Shown in pieces: positions 10,562 to 21,014 of a stretch of DNA of 64,000 bases. Every line of letters begins with the position of its first letter. Position 1 is the stretch's first letter. A program made the translations under genes and the position numbers. Source of the DNA: Petunia secreta (Eukaryota > Streptophyta > Magnoliopsida > Solanales > Solanaceae); contig JARKIP010000035.1 in NCBI GenBank assembly GCA_029990175.1, positions 37,834,001-37,898,000 of the forward strand. Reading direction: 5' to 3'. Under the pieces are notes generated by a model. It had not been told where the DNA came from. It saw only the letters and a program-made list of their open reading frames with translations, and ran no database searches.

Positions 10562-10570
10562 TATAAAAGG
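10562..10570 (+). promoter_or_regulatory. TATA box in E5 5' LTR
   Basis: TATAAAAGG about 380 nt into the LTR. The identical copy in the 3' LTR is at 17546-17554. Confidence 0.55.
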
Positions 10571-11854
10571 AAAAAAACCTCCTCCATCTCGTCATTTCCA
10601 GAAACTCAGTGATAGAAGCAGTGTGTTCTTGGGTTCTAAAGATATTTTGATGGTTTTGAAGAAAGAACATTGATCTTAGCACGAAACGGAAGACGGATTG
10701 CGTCAAAACGCTCTACGCGATTAGGGTAACATTATGCTACCTTCAATTTCGTTTATAGTTTGAGTTTTAGAATTACTTCATGGCTAAGTAAAGTACCTAA
10801 ATTCTATGTTGTAGCTTGTTTAAGCTTTAAAAGGTGTAGAATTCAAAGGAGACAAGGTTTAGAAGCGAGAAACATCAAAGGTATGTAAGGCTAAACCTTT
10901 CTTTTGGCAAGGCATGTATCTTTTAGCTTTTGAAGCTTTTATTAGTTCTAATCTTAGTGTTTCTTGTGAGAAACTTGTATGGTACCAAGGAAACCTTGTA
11001 TATACTTAATTTGGTACTAAAATCCAAGGTGAAAGACGTCCAAATCAGAAAAGCAAAACGTTTCAAAATCTGGAAAATTGTTTTGAACTTTGGACAGTTG
11101 TTAGTATATTGATCATAACTCCTTATACAAAATTGATATTAAGATGATTTAAGAATCTCCAGAATTCTAAGACATATATCCACATCTTTCATGAAGACCA
11201 TGAGGTCTATATCTTTGATGTACACTCTGAAAATTAGGTTGAAAGTCAGGACAGTGGTGCTGTCCAGACATTCTATCTGCGGATGAGTTATGTCATCCAG
11301 TTGTCTCATCTTGTTATCCGTTTAACATGTTTATGTTATCAGTTTATCCGGGTATCCATTCCCGTGTATAGTATAGTGTTGGTTCTGTTTTGCGGATCAT
11401 CCAGTTTCAGAGGAAACTCTGCCGAAATTTCTATAGAAGTCGAAGAGTTAGATAAATTCTAAGTTTCAGGTTGTGTCTATAATTCAATCCAGAGTATTCT
11501 TATCATTCCTTCGAGTCCATATATATTGTTGCCACACGTGTTATGCCTCATACATGCTTATGCTTATGTTGTGATCATGTTATGTGTGATTTGGAGTCCC
11601 CCATAGAGGTTGGACATTGGACACACAGTCCGGTCGCGTGTGATACTACCCGTCTGGGGGATACAGCCCCTCTGGTTCAGGCGGGAGTTGAAACACCTAG
11701 TGTGACCGGGTGTCATTCACACACTCTGACCAGAGAGACTAGATATTACTGGCTGGGGGGGATATAGCCCATAACACCCACCAGGTTTGTTATATACGCG
11801 TATATAGCCACATTATGCACTGCATGATTATACATGAGGCTAGTTCCAGTTTTT

Positions 11855-11974
11855 CAGTTACCTGATTTGGGGGGATACAGCCCATAACGCCAGACAGGTA
11901 CTAGTTCAGATGTTCAGTTACCTGATTTGGGGGGATATAGCCCATAACACCAGACAGGTACCAGTTCAGATAAC
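11855..11974 (+). repeat. 60-bp tandem duplication in E5 5' LTR
   Basis: Two units of 60 bp, each with CAGTTACCTGATTTGGGG, GATA(C/T)AGCCCATAAC and CCAGACAGGTAC. Two units are also visible in the older E4 LTR in reverse (27750-27870), so the duplication predates both insertions. Confidence 0.8.
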
Positions 11975-11989
11975 AGTTCAGCTTTAGCT

Positions 11990-12176
11990 CAGTATCAGTT
12001 GACAGTTATCAGTTCTCAGTTATCAGCCACCAGTTCTTAGCGTCAGTATCAGTTGACAGTTATCAGTTCTCAGTTATCAGCCACCAGTTCTTAGCGTCAG
12101 TATCAGTTGACAGATATCAGTTCTCAATTATCAGCCACCAGTTCTTAGCGTCAGTATTAGTTGACAGTTATCAGTT
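11990..12176 (+). repeat. 54-bp minisatellite in E5 5' LTR
   Basis: Three full 54-bp units and part of a fourth (starts 11990, 12044, 12098, 12152), each built from CAGTTATCAG-like words. E4 has only one unit at the equivalent place (about 27660-27720), so the array grew within this lineage. Confidence 0.85.
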
Positions 12177-12851
12177 CCAGTTTCTAGTAACCAGCTATCA
12201 GTCATATTACAGTTATTTATCAGTATAGTTCAGCTCAGTCTTCAGTTCCAGATTCAGCCAGAATTCAGTTTATATTCAGATCATGTTTAGTACGTTCTTC
12301 AGATTTCCAGCTATATTGCTATGCTCCAGCTCATATTTACATATTTATATTCCAGCCTTACAGTTTCATTCAGCTATGATATATTATATGCTCATGCCTT
12401 ACATACTTGGTACATATCGTACTCACGCCCTTTTCTGGGGCGCTGCGTTTCATGCCGCGCAGGTGCAGATAGATCAACGCTTGGACCATGTTAATAGGCC
12501 ATCTATCAGCTATTGGAGTCACTCCACTTACTCCCGGAGTTACTTATCGTTTGGTATGTGTACAGTCAGCCAGCTTGGGTATGTCGGGGCCTTATCCCGT
12601 CCTTTGTATATTCAGATCAGCACTCTTAGAGGCCTGTAGATATGTCCCTGTGTGGTTCTGTCAGTATATTATGTATGTCAGCTTATGTTAGCCTTGTCAG
12701 CTTTTTGCATTGCATAATTCTTATCAGCTAGGTTTATACTTATTCCGTTTATCAGTTATAATCATAGTTAGCAGATTATCAGCAGAATTAATGATGATCG
12801 ACACTTAGTGTTGGTCATCCGTCGTGACCCTAGGTTGGGTCGTGACAAAAG

Positions 12852-12863
12852 TGGTATCAGAGC
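12852..12863 (+). other. PBS of E5 (tRNA-iMet)
   Basis: TGGTATCAGAGC, perfect, four bases after the LTR. Confidence 0.92.
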
Positions 12864-13052
12864 AGTTCAGTCCTAGGGTGTCTACAGGCCGTGTCTAGTA
12901 GAGTCTTGTTTAGGAGTATGTTGCGCGCCATACTTTTGAACAGGAGGCTACAAGGCACTTCAGGACAGTTGTCTTTCCTTCTTCTCTAGATCGTGCGATA
13001 GAGCCATGATTATAGAATTCAGCCCTCTAACAATAGTAATTTCAGCAAAGCG

Positions 13053-14242
13053 ATGCCGCCAAAGAAACTAACAGCTGCCCAGAAGGGCAAGGTTATTGCC
13101 GGCCAGGGTATTAGTAGAGTGCCACCTAAGGTGGATGAGAGTGAGGAGTCCAGACCTGAGGCTCCATCCGAGGCCTCACAGATCCTATCAGTTCAGGGTA
13201 ATATTAGAGGTACTGCAGCTACTATACCTCCACCTTCTCAGCCTGATAGTCAGGGGCAGGAAATGAGGGATGCCATCAGATTATAGACCAGTGTTGTAGT
13301 TGCTCAGACTAGACAACACAGTGCAGATGCCCAGGGAGATGTTGGATCCAGGATCAATGATTTTATCAGGCTAGAGCCTCCAGTCTTTACTGGATCCCGT
13401 ACAGGAGAGGACCCTCAGGATTTTCTTGTGAGGATAGCCAGGGTGTTGAGGGTCATGTACGCGTCAGAGATTGAGTCAGTAGAGTTGGCTGCATTCAGAT
13501 TGCATGACCGAGCAGCAGGGTGGTATCAGACATGGGAGCTATCTAGACGGCCCGATGCTACTCCCACGACTCAGAAGGAATTCTCAGATGCCTTCCTTTA
13601 TCAGTATATGCCTATAGAGGCATAGGGAGACCGTGCTAATCAGTTCCTGACCTTGAGACAGGGAATTTTGAGTGTAGAAGAGTATAATAATTGCTTTAAT
13701 TCTTTAGCATGGTTTGCCCCTACGGTGGTAGTGAGTATAGAGGATAGAATTCATAGGTATATATATATAATGGGACTAGCTCCACACCTAGTGAACGAGC
13801 GTATGACAGTTGCTATGCAGTCATGTATGAACATAACATTCAGGCATTTGCTTTGTTACTTGAGGAGAGGAAGCAAAAATAGAGAGCCGACAGGGATAAA
13901 GTGCTAGACAAGAGGGGCAGATTTTCTGGTTCGTTTGGAGAGACGTCTGGAGCGAGTAGATAGCAGTGTGTTAGACAACCACCAGCTAGTGTACCTACAT
14001 AGTCTCGTGGCTTTAGATCTGATAGACCTCCTCAGTCCAGATCTAGTCACACATCACTGACTTCAAGATTAAAGTGTCGTGGTACTTCTATACCGGCCAG
14101 TCAGACATATCCCAGATGTTCGGATTGTGGTAGACGCCACTTGGGTCCATGTCAGTTAGGAGTTGATACTTGTTATATTTGTCGCGAGGCAGGCCATTTC
14201 ATGAGAGATTGCCCGACTAGGGGTGGCAGTTGTACAGCCTAG
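13053..14242 (+). pseudogene. gag: gag of E5 (broken)
   Basis: Starts MPPKKLTAAQKGK. The gag core (FTGSRTGEDPQDF, WYQTWEL, YNNCFNSLAWFAPTV) is readable in one frame from 13053 to about 13830, with TAG stops at 13284 and 13623. A frameshift near 13830 precedes a serine-rich linker and a zinc knuckle CYICREAGHFMRDC near 14170. It ends with a stop just after the knuckle, where the sequence jumps to RT. Confidence 0.85.
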
Positions 14243-14319
14243 CCAGCTAGATCACCAGTTGCTTGCTCAGCATCGGCACGCCATCAGGGGCATGTTCTTC
14301 AGGATGGCACCTGTATAAC

Positions 14320-17095
14320 AGAAAGAATTTAAGGAGCAATTGAAGGATTTGTTAGATAAAGGCCTCATCAGACCCACCAATTCCCCGTGGGGAGCCTCGA
14401 TACTATTTGTAAAAAAAGAAAGATGACTCTCTACGCATGTGCATAGATTACAGACAGCTGAATAAAGTCATTATTAAGAATAAATACTCTCTGCCCAGGA
14501 TTGATGTCGAGTTTGACAAGCTCCAGGGTGCCAAGTGCTTCTCGAATATAGATTTGCGATCAGGCTACCATCAGGTTAGAGTTAGAAAATCAGATATACC
14601 TAAGACTGCATTCTGGACTAGGAATGGCCATTATGAGTTTTTAGTGATGTTGTTTGGACTCACTAATGCCTTTGCAGTATTTATGGATCTAATGGACAGC
14701 GTATTCAGGCCTTATTTAGATTTATTTGTGATTATATTTATTGATGATATTCTCATCTATTCAAAGTCTGAATCAGAGCATGCAGAGCACCTACGCACAG
14801 TATTGGGTACTCATCGGGACCAACAATTATATGCTAAGTTCTCAAAGTGTAAATTCTAGATAGATTCAGTGGCATTTCTTGGCCACATAGTTTCAGCAGA
14901 AAGAATTAAAATAGATGACCAGAAGATCTAGGCTGTGAAGAATTGGCCCATGCCTACGACGCCAACTGAAGTACGTAGTTTTCTGGGTTTGGCAGGTTAT
15001 TACAGAAAGTTTATAGAGGGTTTTTCCTCCATTGCAACTCCACTGAACAAATTGACAAAGAAATCAGCTAAATTTGAGTGGTCTGATTCTTGCGAGCACA
15101 GCTTCCAAGAACTAAAGAACAAGTTGATAACAGCTCCAGTACTTACACTTCCAGAGGGATCTGAGGGCTATGTCATTTACTGTGATGCTTCTCGAATTGG
15201 TCTTCGTTGTGTTTGATGCAGCATGGAAGAGTAATTGCTTATGCTTCTAGGCAGCTGAAAGGGCACGATCAGAACTACCTCACCCATGATCTTGAGCTTT
15301 CAGCAGTCATTCATGCATTGAAGATTTGAAGACATTATTTTTACGGTGTTCATGTTGATATTTATACGGATCACAAGACCCTCCAGTATATATTTAAGCA
15401 AAAGGAGCTAACCCTATGATAGAGGCGGTGGCTAGAGTTGCTGAAGGACTATGACATGACATTCTTTATCATCCGGGTAAAGCGAACGTTGTTGCTGATT
15501 CCCTTAGTCGCAAGCCTATGGGTAGTCTATCTTATTTACAACCAGAGAAAATAAAGTTAGCTCATGCACTCCACCAGTTGGCCAGCATGGAAGTCAGATT
15601 AATAGATTCAGAGGACACAGAAGTTACAGTTCAGAATGCAGGCACTACTTGCCTAGTGATAGAAGTAAAACAGCGTCAGTATGAGGATTCAGTTCTAGTT
15701 GAATACAGACAGATAGCCAGAAGAAAACTGGAGTCATCATACAGGGTTACTAGTGACGGGGTTCTTATATATAAAGATAGACTTTGGGTTCCTGATGTTG
15801 CAGATTTATGTGGACAGATTATGACAGATGCACATTATTTCAGATACACTGTTCATCCTAATTCGACTAAGATTTACCATGATCTTAAGCAGATTTATTG
15901 TTGGGACGGAATGAAGCGTGACATAGCAGAATTTGTGGCTCAATGTCCTAACTGCCAACAGGTTAAGGTCGAGCATCAAAAACCTAGTGGCTCGTTACAG
16001 GAAGTCGAGATTCCATCATAGAAATGGGAAGCAGTGAATATGGACTTCATTACAGGCTTTCCCCGTATGCGGAGCAGATATGACTCTATTTGGGTTATAG
16101 TTGACAGGCTTACTAAATGAGCTCATTTCTTTCCTGTTAGAACTACATATACAGCAGAGTATTATGCCAGACTTTATATCATAGAGATAGTGCGCCTACA
16201 TGGTATTCCAGTATCTATTATTTCTGACAGGGGCGCACCAGTTTATAGCTAATTTCTAGCAATCGTTCCAGATAGGTTTAGGGACACAGGTGAATCCGAG
16301 AACAAAATTTCATCCCCAGACATATGGACAGGCTAAGCAGACCATTCAGACATTAGAAGATATACTTAGAGCTTACGTGTTAGATTTTGGAAGCAGCTGG
16401 AGTGATCATCTACTATTGATAGAGCTTTCATATAATAATAGTTATCGTTCTAGCATACAAATAGTGCCATATGAAGCTTTATATGGGTGCAAATGCAGGT
16501 CTCATATAGGATGGTTTGAGGTTAGCGGGTCTCAATTGATAGGTCCAGATTTAATCCAACAATTAATTGATAAAGTCAAGTTGATCAGGGAAATATTATT
16601 AGCAGTGCAGAGCAGACAGAAGTCCTATGCAGATAATCGACATTGAGATTTAGAATTTCATATTGGCGATTAGGTATTCCTGAAAGTATCACCTATGAAA
16701 GGCGTTATGAGATTTGGAAAGAAGAGAAAGCTTAGCCCTAGATTTATTAGTCCATATCAGATTATCAGGCAAGTTGGGCGTGTAGTCTACGAGTTAGACC
16801 TTCAAGCAGACCTTCAGGAGGTACATCCAGTATTCCATGTTTCCATGCTCAAAAAAATGTGTCAGAGATCCTTCTAGAGTTGTACCAGTAGAGGATGTAT
16901 AGATTACAGAACAGTTGACTAATATAGAGGTGCCAGTTGCAATTTAAAGAGGCAGATTCGTCGAGTAAGGACGAAAGACATTCCTTCAGTTAAGGTGCTA
17001 TGACGAAGCAATAATATAGAAGAAATAACTTGGGAAGCTGAAAATGACATGAGAGCCAAATATACACATCTCTTCATTACTTCGAGTATGTAACA
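14320..17095 (+). pseudogene. pol: pol of E5: RT, RNase H, integrase, chromodomain (broken, no protease)
   Basis: RT begins at KEQLKDLLDKGLIRP (about 14335) and has CIDYRQLN, FSNIDLRSGYHQ and FIDDILIYS (about 14740). RNase H (VIYCDASRIG, about 15170) is frameshifted. Integrase has the zinc-binding region with CPNCQQVKVEHQ (15945), NMDFITGFPR (16038) and a degraded catalytic core. The tail carries SPRFISPYQIIRQVG and a chromodomain remnant (RTKDIPSVKVL, ITWEAENDM; 16950-17090), as in Tekay/Del chromoviruses. Many stops sit where Trp is expected. Protease and the RT N-terminus are missing between 14242 and 14320. Confidence 0.85.
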
Positions 17096-17128
17096 GATCG
17101 TTGCTTAATGCTTCTACATACTTCATTT

Positions 17129-17164
17129 AACATTCGAGGACGAATGTTCCTAACGGGGGAATAT
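17129..17164 (+). other. PPT and AGGA hairpin of E5
   Basis: AACATTCG-AGGA-CGAATGTT forms a perfect 8-bp stem. It is followed by ACGGGGGAATAT against the 3' LTR. The layout matches the CRM-type elements here, with a different stem sequence. Confidence 0.82.
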
Positions 17165-19831
17165 TGTTACACCCCGTACGTCTAAATTGACGTATATCAC
17201 TATAATATCATGTTAAGAATGATTTAAGTGAGTTTAAAGTAATAATATGACCATATATGATGTTTATATGTTGAATATAAAGTTTGGGAAAAATCAGATT
17301 TAAGTTGCGGAAAAACCGACAAAGGAATTGCCTTGTAACAAAGCTTTTTCAGCAATTAATTTCATGTGTTATATGAAGTCTTTTGGGGACATATCATATA
17401 CCAAATTGAAGGTCTTGGAGTGTACTTTCCAACACTTTTAACGGTTTGTTCATACAACTTATAGATAAAAAGATATGAGCATCAGAAGTCAGGCCAGAAA
17501 AAGGGCCATAAGCGCAAAAGAGGACTGTAACTGAAATATTTCGAGTATAAAAGGAAAAAAACCTCCTCCATCTCGTCATTTCCAGAAACTCAGTGATAGA
17601 AGCAGTGTGTTCTTGGGTTCTAAAGATATTTTGATGGTTTTGAAGAAAGAACATTGATCTTAGCACGAAACGGAAGACGGATTGCGTCAAAACGCTCTAC
17701 GCGATTAGGGTAACATTATGCTACCTTCAATTTCGTTTATAGTTTGAGTTTTAGAATTACTTCATGGCTAAGTAAAGTACCTAAATTCTATGTTGTAGCT
17801 TGTTTAAGCTTTAAAAGGTGTAGAATTCAAAGGAGACAAGGTTTAGAAGCGAGAAACATCAAAGGTATGTAAGGCTAAACCTTTCTTTTGGCAAGGCATG
17901 TATCTTTTAGCTTTTGAAGCTTTTATTAGTTCTAATCTTAGTGTTTCTTGTGAGAAACTTGTATGGTACCAAGGAAACCTTGTATATACTTAATTTGGTA
18001 CTAAAATCCAAGGTGAAAGACGTCCAAATCAGAAAAGCAAAACGTTTCAAAATCTGGAAAATTGTTTTGAACTTTGGACAGTTGTTAGTATATTGATCAT
18101 AACTCCTTATACAAAATTGATATTAAGATGATTTAAGAATATCCAGAATCCTAAGACATATATCCACATCTTTCATGAAGACCATGAGGTCTATATCTTT
18201 GATGTACACTCTGAAAATTAGGTTGAAAGTCAGGACAGTGGTGCTGTCCAGACATTCTATCTGCGGATGAGTTATGTCATCCAGTTGTCTCATCTTGTTA
18301 TCCGTTTAACATGTTTATGTTATCAGTTTATCCGGGTATCCATTCCCGTGTATAGTATAGTGTTGGTTCTGTTTTGCGGATCATCCAGTTTCAGAGGAAA
18401 CTCTGCCGAAATTTCTATAGAAGTCGAAGAGTTAGATAAATTCTAAGTTTCAGGTTGTGTCTATAATTCAATCCAGAGTATTCTTATCATTCCTTCGAGT
18501 CCATATATATTGTTGCCACACGTGTTATGCCTCATACATGCTTATGCTTATGTTGTGATCATGTTATGTGTGATTTGGAGTCCCCCATAGAGGTTGGACA
18601 TTGGACACACAGTCCGGTCGCGTGTGATACTACCCGTCTGGGGGATACAGCCCCTCTGGTTCAGGCGGGAGTTGAAACACCTAGTGTGACCGGGTGTCAT
18701 TCACACACTCTGACCAGAGAGACTAGATATTACTGGCTGGGGGGGATATAGCCCATAACACCCACCAGGTTTGTTATATACGCGTATATAGCCACATTAT
18801 GCACTGCATGATTATACATGAGGCTAGTTCCAGTTTTTCAGTTACCTGATTTGGGGGGATACAGCCCATAACGCCAGACAGGTACTAGTTCAGATGTTCA
18901 GTTACCTGATTTGGGGGGATATAGCCCATAACACCAGACAGGTACCAGTTCAGATAACAGTTCAGCTTTAGCTCAGTATCAGTTGACAGTTATCAGTTCT
19001 CAGTTATCAGCCACCAGTTCTTAGCGTCAGTATCAGTTGACAGTTATCAGTTCTCAGTTATCAGCCACCAGTTCTTAGCGTCAGTATCAGTTGACAGTTA
19101 TCAGTTCTCAATTATCAGCCACCAGTTCTTAGCGTCAGTATTAGTTGACAGTTATCAGTTCCAGTTTCTAGTAACCAGCTATCAGTCATATTACAGTTAT
19201 TTATCAGTATAGTTCAGCTCAGTCTTCAGTTCCAGATTCAGCCAGAATTCAGTTTATATTCAGATCATGTTTAGTACGTTCTTCAGATTTCCAGCTATAT
19301 TGCTATGCTCCAGCTCATATTTACATATTTATATTCCAGCCTTACAGTTTCATTCAGCTATGATATATTATATGCTCATGCCTTACATACTTGGTACATA
19401 TCGTACTCACGCCCTTTTCTGGGGCGCTGCGTTTCATGCCGCGCAGGTGCAGATAGATCAACGCTTGGACCATGTTAGTAGGCCATCTATCAGCTATTGG
19501 AGTCACTCCACTTACTCCCGGAGTTACTTATCGTTTGGTATGTGTACAGTCAGCCAGCTTGGGTATGTCGGGGCCTTATCCCGTCCTTTGTATATTCAGA
19601 TCAGCACTCTTAGAGGCCTGTAGATATGTCCCTGTGTGGTTCTGTCAGTATATTATGTATGTCAGCTTATGTTAGCCTTGTCAGCTTTTTGCATTGCATA
19701 ATTCTTATCAGCTAGGTTTATACTTATTCCGTTTATCAGTTATAATCATAGTTAGCAGATTATCAGCAGAATTAATGATGATCGACACTTAGTGTTGGTC
19801 ATCCGTCGTGACCCTAGGTTGGGTCGTGACA
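17165..19831 (+). repeat. 3' LTR of E5
   Basis: 2667 bp, same length as the 5' copy. Differences seen: two near 18140-18152 (against 11156-11168), one in the minisatellite (12114 A against 19098 T) and one near 19474 (A/G). Confidence 0.95.
18839..19160 (+). repeat. Tandem-repeat blocks in E5 3' LTR
   Basis: Same two blocks as in the 5' LTR: 60-bp units from 18839 and 54-bp units from 18974. Confidence 0.85.
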
Positions 19832-21014
19832 GTAGAAAACAAGAGTTTGGTGCCAAGGGCACCCCATAAACTCCTCCAAAAATGACTTAGGAACTTAGTG
19901 TCCCTATCACTCACTATGGTTTGAGGCACACCATGCAATTTCAAGATATTATCAATAAACAAGGTAGCAACATGTTGTGCATCATCGCATTTACGACATG
20001 GAATGAAATGCGCCATTTTGGAGAACCTATCCACAACAACATAAATGCTATCATGGCCCCCCTAGTCCTTGGTAAACCCATGACAAAGTCCATTGATATA
20101 TCCAACCATGGACTAGTAGGTACGGGGAGTGGGGTATACAAACCATGGGGGTTCGACTTGGACTTAGCAACCTTGCATTCAAGACAAGAGTTGCAAAGTC
20201 GCTCAACATGGATCCCCATTTTTGGCCAATGGAATTGTTCCCGAAGGATGGCCAAGGTTTTGTCCCTACCAAAGTGACCCATGAGTCCTCCACAATGTGC
20301 CTCTCGCACAAGCAATTCCCTCCATGAGGACTCGGGTATGCACACTTTACCATTCTTAAAGATATATCCATTAACCCATTGGTATTTCTCAACTCTCTCC
20401 CCCTTTTCTAGAGCTTCATGGATGCTCTTGAGCTTCGGGTCATGAGCATACATCAATTTAATGCTTTCAAAGCCCATAAGCTTAGAGGTGAGAGTGGTGG
20501 CTAGAGCGAACTTTCTAGAAAGCGCGTCCGCCACAACATTGTCTTTCCCTTTCTTGTATTGGATAACATAGGGAAAAGACTCAATGAATTCAACCCACTT
20601 GGCATGTCTCTTATTGAGCTTCTCTTGGCCTCTCAAATGCTTGAGTGACTCATGGTCACTCTTGATTACAAACTCACGAGGCCAAAGATAGTGTTGCCAA
20701 TGGGCAAGGGCTCTCACAAGGGCATACAACTCCTTGTCATAGGTAGAATAGTTCAAGGAGGCCCCTTTCAATTTCTCACTAAAGTAGGCGATGGGTTTGC
20801 TATCTTGCATTAATACACCACCAATTCCCACCCCCGAGGCATCACATTCAATCTCAAATGCCTTTCCGAAGTCGGGCAATTGCAATAGAGGGGCGGTACT
20901 CAACCTACTTTTCAACTCATGGAAGGCCTTCTCTTGAGGCTCTCCCCAAACAAAAGGTTGGTCTTTCTTCACCAATTCGGTGAGTGGAGCGGCGATGGAG
21001 CTAAAGTCTTTCAC
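19832..21014 (-). pseudogene. pol: RNase H and integrase of E3 (right of E5)
   Basis: From right to left: end of RT connection (KDFSSIAAPLTELVKK), RNase H (FEIECDASGVGIGGVLM, LWPREFVIKSDHESLKHL, VVADALSR), the integrase zinc-binding region (HCGGLMGHF, CNSCLECKVAKSK) and ISMDFVMGLPR. A one-base frameshift near 20050 changes frame before MDRFSKMAHFIPC and IVSDRDTKFLSHFW. The coding sequence is then cut by E5 and resumes at 10180. It is similar over its whole length to E11 pol. CRM-like by integrase sequence and PPT overlap. Confidence 0.9.

Larger units (their letters stand above)
10181..12847 (+). repeat. 5' LTR of E5
   Basis: Starts TGTTACACCCCGTACG and ends GGGTCGTGACA. It contains a TATA box, two tandem-repeat blocks and chance open frames that recur in the 3' LTR only because the copies are near-identical. 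Confidence 0.95.
10181..19831 (+). mobile_element. E5, young Tekay/Del-like retrotransposon, defective
   Basis: A complete plus-strand element, the only one in this orientation in the stack. LTRs are 2667 bp each, with PBS 12852-12863, PPT before 17165 and TSD GTAGA at 10176-10180 and 19832-19836. By eye the LTRs differ at only about four positions. Yet gag and pol carry many stops and frameshifts, and the protease is deleted. The insertion is therefore very recent but was made by a copy that was already dead. Confidence 0.95.

Noticed and set aside
12283..12691. Open frames inside the E5 LTRs, conserved in both copies
   Set aside because: They are identical only because the two LTRs are near-identical copies. 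They show no domain and no homologous frame integrity in the E4 LTR.
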